Shown here: positions 1 to 5,420 of the stretch, piece by piece
Layout of the letters: the number at the start of each line of letters is the position of its first letter
Numbering within the stretch: position 1 is the first letter of the stretch
Origin: Candidatus Bathyarchaeota archaeon
Lineage (GTDB): Archaea; Thermoproteota; Bathyarchaeia; Bathyarchaeales; B26-1
DNA: 5,420 nucleotides
Reading direction: 5' to 3'
NCBI GenBank assembly: GCA_018396795.1
Contig: JAGTRH010000059.1
Coordinates: 2,597-8,016 of the forward strand
Notes under the pieces: generated by a model
Told to the model about the DNA's origin: nothing
The model's database searches: none
Seen by the model: the letters and a program-made list of their open reading frames with translations, nothing else
Program-made: the position numbers and the translations under genes

Positions 1-2
1 TT

Positions 3-410
3 AAAACATACACTTACACTGTGCCTATGTTTTACTGGGAGACGTATGACAGTAGTGGCCAGCATCGAACCTATGTCATAGGTTCAACAGCACCAGGGCA
101 TACGTATACGTTCATTATAGTTCATGCTATGAAGACGGACATGAGATTATGGAGTTTAACAATACGAGAAGGAGCTAATACAATATGGTCGGGGGAAGTA
201 AGCGTAAACCCATATGAGCCTAAGGATCATCAAGCCTTCGTAGAAACTTCGACAAACACTATCTGCATAAGTGGAAGCCACTTCAGCGAACTACGCTACT
301 TCGACGGCAGTAGCTGGCCTTACTGGTATATGCACGTGAAGAAGCAGACCTCACCATACTACGTAGTTGAAATCTCTCACCATGAGTTCTACGCCTACGG
401 GGGTGGTTAA
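3..410 (+). CDS. C-terminal part of a probable secreted beta-rich protein (5' end outside window)
   Basis: The reading frame is open to the left edge: the codons before a possible GTG at 21 read KTYTYT. There is no ribosome binding site before that GTG, so I treat this as the 3' end of a larger gene. About 136 residues are visible. They are rich in Tyr, Thr, Ser and Trp, with alternating beta-strand patterns (YTFIIVHAM, LWSLTIREG, AFVETSTNT, YWYMHVKK) and no Cys pair or membrane segment; the C-terminus is a Gly-Gly-Gly tail. The pattern of a W-x-L-x-I strand followed by a [FV]-V-E-T strand recalls the beta-sandwich of eqolisin (peptidase G1)-like and concanavalin-like domains, but I cannot confirm catalytic residues and this likeness is weak. 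The next gene starts 3 nt after the stop, so the two are probably co-transcribed. Function unknown; an exported surface protein is inferred from composition only. Confidence 0.6.
   Translation, partial: KTYTYTVPMFYWETYDSSGQHRTYVIGSTAPGHTYTFIIVHAMKTDMRLWSLTIREGANTIWSGEVSVNPYEPKDHQAFVETSTNTICISGSHFSELRYFDGSSWPYWYMHVKKQTSPYYVVEISHHEFYAYGGG
399..406 (+). promoter_or_regulatory. Ribosome binding site for the DUF4367-like gene
   Basis: The G-rich run GGGGGTGG lies inside the last three codons of the preceding gene and ends 7 nt before the ATG at 414. It matches the GGGTG/GGTG part of archaeal Shine-Dalgarno sequences. It supports the choice of start and suggests coupled translation of the two genes. 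Confidence 0.5.
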
Positions 411-413
411 ACT

Positions 414-1028
414 ATGGTAGATGTCTTGCCTTTAACCGTGAGAATCCTCGTTTTTGCGTCGGCTTTTTCGGCTATAGCAATTTTTGCTATGCTGGTTTTT
501 TGGCCCTGTGGGTTAGAGTATTACGTAGCGCCGTTTCGCACCGAGCCCGTGGACTTCTATGATGCCGGCTGTAGGGAAATTACGCTCGATGAACTCGTCA
601 AAGTCGTTAGTGAAGCTGGTAGGACTATTTACCTGCCGTCTAAGCTACCCCGTGGGCTAAAGCTGACCACTATATACTTTAAGGACGGCCCATTCATAGC
701 GATCCTCGTCTACAGTGCTGAAGGCAATAAAGATTACAAGACGGCTGAGTTAACAATCGAAGTATCTCCATCGGGTCTTCCACCATCCTCATTGGAAGCG
801 CTTAAATCTATGAGTGACGGTTATGACTACGTTCTAGAGATAAACAAATGGCTTGTAAGAGTTAAAAAAGACGCCTACGTCTTCGAGAGAGAATTCATCA
901 AAAAGTATGGGAAGAACCGCGTACCCCTAGCGGAAGCCTGGATTGAAGGCTTCAACTATTCAATACGTTCACCAATACTAACAGCAGAACAGTTAGTACA
1001 ACTAATACGAGACATGAAACCCCTCTAA
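414..1028 (+). CDS. Membrane-anchored protein with DUF4367-like domain
   Basis: A 204-residue protein with one hydrophobic helix at about residues 8-30 and two positively or neutrally charged residues before it, so an N-terminal signal anchor with the rest probably outside the cell. The outer part (about 55-204) has the order seen in DUF4367-type domains: a YLPSKLPRGLKL segment (73-84), then strands with IAILVYS (95-101) and a TAELTIEV strand (110-117), then a strand after a basic stretch (about 144-156), then a C-terminal YSIRSPILTAEQLVQLI segment (182-198) like the 'y.l.s..ls.eeL..l' ending of that family. Known DUF4367 proteins are often lipoproteins or anti-sigma-associated in bacteria; in archaea the role is unknown. 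The start is supported by a G-rich site 7 nt upstream, and the gene follows the exported-protein gene by 3 nt, so they may act at the cell surface together. The family call rests on pattern recognition, not on a search. Confidence 0.72.
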   Translation: MVDVLPLTVRILVFASAFSAIAIFAMLVFWPCGLEYYVAPFRTEPVDFYDAGCREITLDELVKVVSEAGRTIYLPSKLPRGLKLTTIYFKDGPFIAILVYSAEGNKDYKTAELTIEVSPSGLPPSSLEALKSMSDGYDYVLEINKWLVRVKKDAYVFEREFIKKYGKNRVPLAEAWIEGFNYSIRSPILTAEQLVQLIRDMKPL

Positions 1029-1218
1029 GTTTAAGAGCCTCAATTATAAAACTTCAAATAATCCAAACAGTTTTTCATACACTCGTTAAGTACCCTGCAG
1101 TTTTTAAAGATTCATTTTCTTTTCAACCCCTGAAGAGGATACTCTTATAAAATCTCCATAGAATTTTCCAATAAAAGAAGTTCAGATAAATTAAACTAAA
1201 TCGGTGAATACTTTAGGC
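1029..1218. other. AT-rich gap with T-rich tract, no gene seen
   Basis: No convincing coding frame on either strand. The main visible element is a pyrimidine- and T-rich stretch around 1101-1123 on the plus strand, which could end transcription of the two genes upstream. It continues into the decayed minus-strand gene at 1219. Confidence 0.5.
1101..1123 (+). terminator. Possible T-rich archaeal terminator
   Basis: Three T runs (TTTTT at 1101, TTTT at 1114, TCTTTT just after) lie 73-95 nt beyond the stop of the DUF4367-like gene. Archaeal intrinsic termination often uses T-rich tracts without a strong hairpin. The assignment is inferred from base composition only. Confidence 0.3.
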
Positions 1219-1506
1219 TTAAGTTCTCCATTCTATCAGTACTTCCACCCTCTCTCTCCACAAGAGCTTAATCATTTCTTCCTCTTGATATTCCGCCTCT
1301 AATTCTTCGGTTATTTCAAGGTTTTAAAGAACACGCTTCTCACAGCTTCTCTTATTTTCTGCCCACTCTAAATATCTGTTCAGTCTTTTGACCTGTTCTA
1401 TTGGAAATGGAAACTCAAGCCGTTCAACGATAAGTGAAAATCTTAGGATTAAATCGAAATTGGGCTCCTTGCGATCCTTTTCAAGAAGCGGAAGTAGGTA
1501 TAAATG
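1219..1506 (-). pseudogene. Decayed gene, charged helical protein with in-frame stop
   Basis: On the minus strand one frame reads for about 60 codons from 1506 down to 1327, meets a single TAA at 1324-1326, and then continues for 34 more protein-like codons to a TAA at 1219-1221. The upstream part includes PNFDLILRFSLIVERLEFP and PIEQVKRLNRYLEWAENKR; the downstream part includes EITEELEAEYQEEEMIKLLW. Both are charged, amphipathic and helix-like, and they join naturally if the stop was once a Lys codon (AAA to TAA). The frame has no ATG, GTG or TTG start; it is closed upstream by TAA at 1507-1509 and, further up, by TGA at 1534-1536. The likeliest reading is a gene broken by a nonsense change and by loss of its 5' end. 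I do not recognise the family. A sequencing error at the TAA, or chance open reading, is less likely but possible. Confidence 0.5.
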
Positions 1507-1522
1507 TTAAAAAAAGTATATG

Positions 1523-1636
1523 TTATGGTTTAATCAAGTTTTTAAATGTAGTAGAAGTCTGATCTTCGTCTTTAACCTGTGAATTTTTATTCGAAAATCC
1601 TTCATGTAATAACTAAAAATAGGGGTTAAACCATAA
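1523..1636. repeat. 11-bp perfect inverted repeat around a 92-bp spacer
   Basis: TTATGGTTTAA at 1523-1533 is matched exactly by its reverse complement TTAAACCATAA at 1626-1636. No target-site duplication is seen outside the arms and there is no coding gene between them. It could be the ends of a tiny non-autonomous element, two binding sites in opposite orientation, or chance in AT-rich DNA. Confidence 0.35.
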
Positions 1637-1659
1637 AGCAAAGACTATGAAGATTCATC

Positions 1660-1673
1660 AGTTAAGTTTAACT
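1660..1673. promoter_or_regulatory. Short palindrome upstream of the coiled-coil gene
   Basis: AGTTAA and TTAACT flank a 2-nt spacer, giving a 14-bp dyad that ends 31 nt before the ATG at 1705. Its place near the expected promoter makes an operator possible, but AT-rich DNA yields such dyads by chance. Confidence 0.25.
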
Positions 1674-1704
1674 GTGAATTCTAAGAATATTACATTAGAT
1701 CTGG

Positions 1705-2295
1705 ATGAGTTTTGATGAATCTGAAGAAGTCAAGCGGCTAGCTGAACTTAAAGTCAAACTGCAGGAAAAGCTTGAATCCCTCAGAGAAGAGGCTAAAACT
1801 TTAGAGTTTCTCATATCGGTTATAGATTCGCTTCTTGTATCTAAAAGTTTTAGAAGAATTGAAGTGCCTCAATCACCTCAAGCTCAACCCGCTCAAATTG
1901 AAGTAGGACCAGCTCCGCGTGTATCTGAAGTATCAGCTCAAGAAACAGTTCTCCTGGAGGCGTCGGATGGAGCCCTTCTAGCGAAGATGTACGTAACGGA
2001 TGGAGGCGCTCAAGTTGTTATTGAACCCGGTTTGAATCTATACGTGTCAACACCACCATTCCAATCTTTCCTTGTAAGTAGAGTACTCGAGTCTATGAAA
2101 AGTAAGGACTTGGAGCTTGTTAGGGAGGGAAAGTTAAACCCAGACAGGGTTTTCGACTATGAGTTGAAGGTAGAGGGGGATGCCATTAAGGAAATTAGGA
2201 TAAGAAATTATGGGGATAAACGTAGACTCAGAGAGCTTAGGACATCTATTCGATGGACGCTTGAAAAAATGTATGAAAAACTGAAAGCTCAATGA
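1705..2295 (+). CDS. Conserved-type archaeal hypothetical protein with N-terminal coiled coil
   Basis: A 196-residue soluble protein with no signal peptide or membrane segment. Residues about 5-48 are a heptad-rich, highly charged helix (VKRLAELKVKLQEKLESLREE) ending in a hydrophobic LEFLISVIDSLL, so probably a dimerising coiled coil. Residues about 54-78 are a Pro/Gln/Ala-rich linker. Residues about 80-196 form a compact alpha/beta domain: LLEASDGALLAKMYV, a VVIEPGLNLYVSTPPFQSFLV segment, then FDYELKVEGDAIKEIRIRNYG and a C-terminal helix with IRWTLEKMYEKL. I recognise this layout as a type of uncharacterised protein of archaea but can give no function. The start is fixed by an in-frame TAG at 1696-1698 just upstream and by the lack of another early Met. 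No Shine-Dalgarno sequence precedes the ATG, so the transcript may be leaderless. Gaps on both sides suggest its own transcription unit. Confidence 0.82.
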   Translation: MSFDESEEVKRLAELKVKLQEKLESLREEAKTLEFLISVIDSLLVSKSFRRIEVPQSPQAQPAQIEVGPAPRVSEVSAQETVLLEASDGALLAKMYVTDGGAQVVIEPGLNLYVSTPPFQSFLVSRVLESMKSKDLELVREGKLNPDRVFDYELKVEGDAIKEIRIRNYGDKRRLRELRTSIRWTLEKMYEKLKAQ

Positions 2296-2353
2296 AAAGC
2301 TGTTTAAAGCCATTTTGGAAGAATTCCTAAACATAACTAATTTGAATTGAGTA

Positions 2354-2390
2354 CGGTGTTCTTCCTATTTATGAGGAAGAAAATAAACCG
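2354..2390 (+). repeat. Hairpin downstream of the coiled-coil gene
   Basis: TTCTTCCT (2359-2366) pairs perfectly with AGGAAGAA (2374-2381) over a 7-nt loop. CGGT (2354-2357) can pair with ACCG (2387-2390) as an outer stem across an asymmetric internal loop. It lies 58 nt after the stop at 2295. It is not followed by a T-run, so it is not a bacterial-type terminator; it could stabilise the 3' end of the transcript. Confidence 0.4.
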
Positions 2391-2413
2391 ACAAACCTCT
2401 TAAGTATAATTGT

Positions 2414-2441
2414 TAAACACCATATGCTATGGTATTGTTTA
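2414..2441. repeat. Bulged 11-bp inverted repeat
   Basis: TAAAC plus ACCATA (2414-2424) face TATGGT (2428-2433) and GTTTA (2437-2441), with a 3-nt loop and a 3-nt bulge on the right side. It lies about 200 nt before the nfn start. It may be an RNA hairpin or a dyad for a DNA-binding protein. Confidence 0.4.
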
Positions 2442-2594
2442 CAGATATCATCGAGTAGTCATCTTCCCAATACATCTACGGAAGAAGCAATCATTTTTGT
2501 AGAACATTTAGTTCTTCTCTGGGCCTTGGATAGGTCGTCATAAGGCAAGTCGCTACATCTAAACGAAGATTTGCACAGGTGAGATATGGATAAA

Positions 2595-2603
2595 CTTTTA
2601 TAG
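2595..2603 (+). promoter_or_regulatory. TATA-like box of the nfn operon
   Basis: CTTTTATAG preceded by an A-rich TAAA stretch resembles an archaeal TATA box. Initiation about 25 nt further on would fall near 2621-2627, leaving a short leader before the ATG at 2644. It is the best TATA match in the 100 nt upstream of the gene. Confidence 0.5.
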
Positions 2604-2617
2604 CATTTTTAGTTTAT

Positions 2618-2637
2618 TTTCCCTCTATCGAGGGAGG
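2618..2637 (+). promoter_or_regulatory. Hairpin that can cover the nfnA Shine-Dalgarno site
   Basis: TCCCTC (2620-2625) pairs with GAGGGA (2630-2635) over a TATC loop, and two U-G pairs can extend the stem to 2618 and 2637. The right arm includes the whole GGGAGG ribosome binding site. If the transcript begins upstream of 2618 this would hide the site; with a start near 2622 only part of the stem could form. Confidence 0.4.
2632..2637 (+). promoter_or_regulatory. Strong Shine-Dalgarno site of the small nfn subunit
   Basis: GGGAGG ends 6 nt before the ATG at 2644, a good archaeal spacing. It fixes the start of the small subunit gene. Confidence 0.75.
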
Positions 2638-2643
2638 CTTCAA

Positions 2644-4883
<2,240 letters not shown>

Positions 4884-5156
4884 TCGCTGACGTTTCCTAC
4901 GGCTATTAGAATGTGTTTCTCTCGATAAAATTGGTTTTGGCTATATCTTGAGATCACAATCGTCTTAACTTGAGTCATTTCATTGGCGAACTAAAGAGGT
5001 TCGTTACTAAAGAAATGCGGAGGGTTGGAAACTTAAGTCCATATAGATACAGTATCAGCAAATATTTTCCTCTCTTTTACTACAAAACATTAGCTCTATG
5101 GTAACCTTGTGTATACGCTAATTTGTTGAACTTCTTAGTAATATCCTAAAGCGGGA
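4884..5156. other. Convergent intergenic region, no gene seen
   Basis: The nfn operon and the GH2 gene run toward each other across these 273 nt. No protein-like frame or tRNA is visible. A small dyad (CGAAC 4987-4991 with GTTCG 4999-5003, 7-nt loop) and a T/C-rich tract at 5063-5078 are the only structures seen. Confidence 0.5.
5063..5078 (+). terminator. Possible T-rich terminator after nfn
   Basis: A pyrimidine-rich run with two TTTT blocks lies about 180 nt beyond the nfn stop. It could end the transcript in the archaeal manner, but its distance and lack of a stem make this weak. Confidence 0.25.
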
Positions 5157-5420
5157 TCAAAAATCGATAGCCCTGTGGATTTTAGCGACTTTCTCAGGAT
5201 CTACTTTCCATTCTCTCTCGTAAGTCATATACCCGTTTAATTCACCTTCTATGTCATAGAGTTGAGTATAGCAAAAGCCAGCTAGATATTTGCATTCAGA
5301 TATGGCTTTTATAGTCTCCCTGTACCTAGTTAAGAATTCATACTCATCTAGAACTGGAGGCCCATAAACCATAATTTCACGGTCTACGGTCGGTCTGAAG
5401 CCTTTAAACCCACAACCCCA
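5157..5420 (-). CDS. Glycoside hydrolase family 2 protein, C-terminal end (5' part outside window)
   Basis: On the minus strand the frame is open to the right edge and ends in TGA at 5157-5159; 87 residues are visible. They begin WGCGFKGFRPTVDREI and contain LAGFCYTQLYDIEGELNGYM followed by TYEREWKVDPEKVAKIH. The G-F-x-Y-T-Q-L-x-D-x-E-x-E-x-N-G block and the closing K-V-D-P are typical of the end of the TIM-barrel catalytic domain of family 2 glycosidases (beta-galactosidase, beta-glucuronidase, beta-mannosidase types). The catalytic Glu pair lies upstream, outside the window, so the substrate cannot be told. The Met at 5372 is an internal residue, not the start. Many short GH2 proteins end just after this block, so the C-terminus seems complete. 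Confidence 0.85.
   Translation of the reverse strand, partial: WGCGFKGFRPTVDREIMVYGPPVLDEYEFLTRYRETIKAISECKYLAGFCYTQLYDIEGELNGYMTYEREWKVDPEKVAKIHRAIDF

Larger units (their letters stand above)
1507..1704. other. AT-rich region with small repeats before the coiled-coil gene
   Basis: No gene is supported here. On the minus strand, in the frame of the decayed gene, a stretch from an ATG at 1605 reads 23 residues to a TGA at 1534; it could be part of the lost 5' end or chance. The region holds an 11-bp inverted repeat (1523-1533 with 1626-1636), an imperfect direct repeat (1571-1585 with 1667-1680) and a small palindrome (1660-1673). Any promoter of the gene at 1705 should be here, but I cannot place a clear TATA box at the usual distance. 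Confidence 0.45.
2296..2643. other. Intergenic region with several hairpins and the nfn promoter
   Basis: No open frame here looks like a real protein and I find no tRNA. Small dyads lie at 2354-2390, 2414-2441, 2501-2515 and 2618-2637. The last 50 nt hold a TATA-like box and the ribosome binding site for the nfn operon. The rest could be a 3' end for the coiled-coil gene, a small structured RNA, or regulator sites; nothing in the sequence decides between these. Confidence 0.5.

Noticed and set aside
1534..1605. Short minus-strand frame from ATG at 1605
   Set aside because: Only 23 codons, AT-rich and Lys/Leu-heavy; shares the frame of the decayed gene but is cut off by two stops, so not called as a gene.
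2134..2334. Minus-strand open frame of 66 codons
   Set aside because: Mostly antisense to the end of the coiled-coil gene, low-complexity Phe/Ser-rich, no ribosome binding site.
2521..2580. Possible tRNA-like segment
   Set aside because: Some short stems are present, but there is no T-arm GGTTC consensus, no acceptor pairing and no proper anticodon stem.
4984..5006. GGTTCG with a short stem, like a tRNA T-arm
   Set aside because: The arm has no acceptor, D or anticodon stems around it; only a weak dyad remains.

Overview
The window looks archaeal, most likely from a thermophilic or anaerobic member of the TACK/Thermoproteota side (a Bathyarchaeia-like genome would fit). This is inferred from a TATA-like promoter element, GGAGG/GGGTG-type ribosome binding sites, and the gene content. 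No rRNA, tRNA, CRISPR array or insertion sequence is visible.

Layout from left to right. (1) At 3-1028 there is a plus-strand pair: the C-terminal end of a probable secreted beta-rich protein, then after a 3-nt gap a 204-aa membrane-anchored protein with a DUF4367-like domain. (2) 1029-1704 is an AT-rich gap. It holds T-rich tracts, several small inverted and direct repeats, and on the minus strand a decayed gene (1219-1506) with one in-frame TAA and no usual start codon. (3) 1705-2295 encodes a 196-aa protein with an N-terminal coiled coil, a Pro/Gln linker and a conserved-looking C-terminal domain of unknown function. (4) 2296-2643 is a second gap with several small hairpins. It ends in a TATA-like box and a strong Shine-Dalgarno sequence that can fold into a hairpin. 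(5) 2644-4883 is a translationally coupled two-gene operon (ATGA overlap) for the two subunits of an NfnAB/SudBA-type flavin-based NADH-dependent ferredoxin:NADP+ oxidoreductase. (6) 4884-5156 is a convergent intergenic region. (7) 5157-5420, minus strand, is the C-terminal end of a glycoside hydrolase family 2 protein running off the right edge.

The best-understood part is the nfn operon. The small subunit carries a flavin/NAD module and a [2Fe-2S] site with a predicted Asp ligand. The large subunit carries two [4Fe-4S] sites plus FAD and NADP(H) domains. Together they would exchange electrons between NADH, NADPH and ferredoxin, a typical redox-balancing role in anaerobes. The GH2 gene suggests use of sugar polymers or glycosides. 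I see no clear new multi-gene system. The points most worth a second look are the decayed minus-strand gene, the occludable ribosome binding site of the nfn operon, and the uncharacterised coiled-coil protein.
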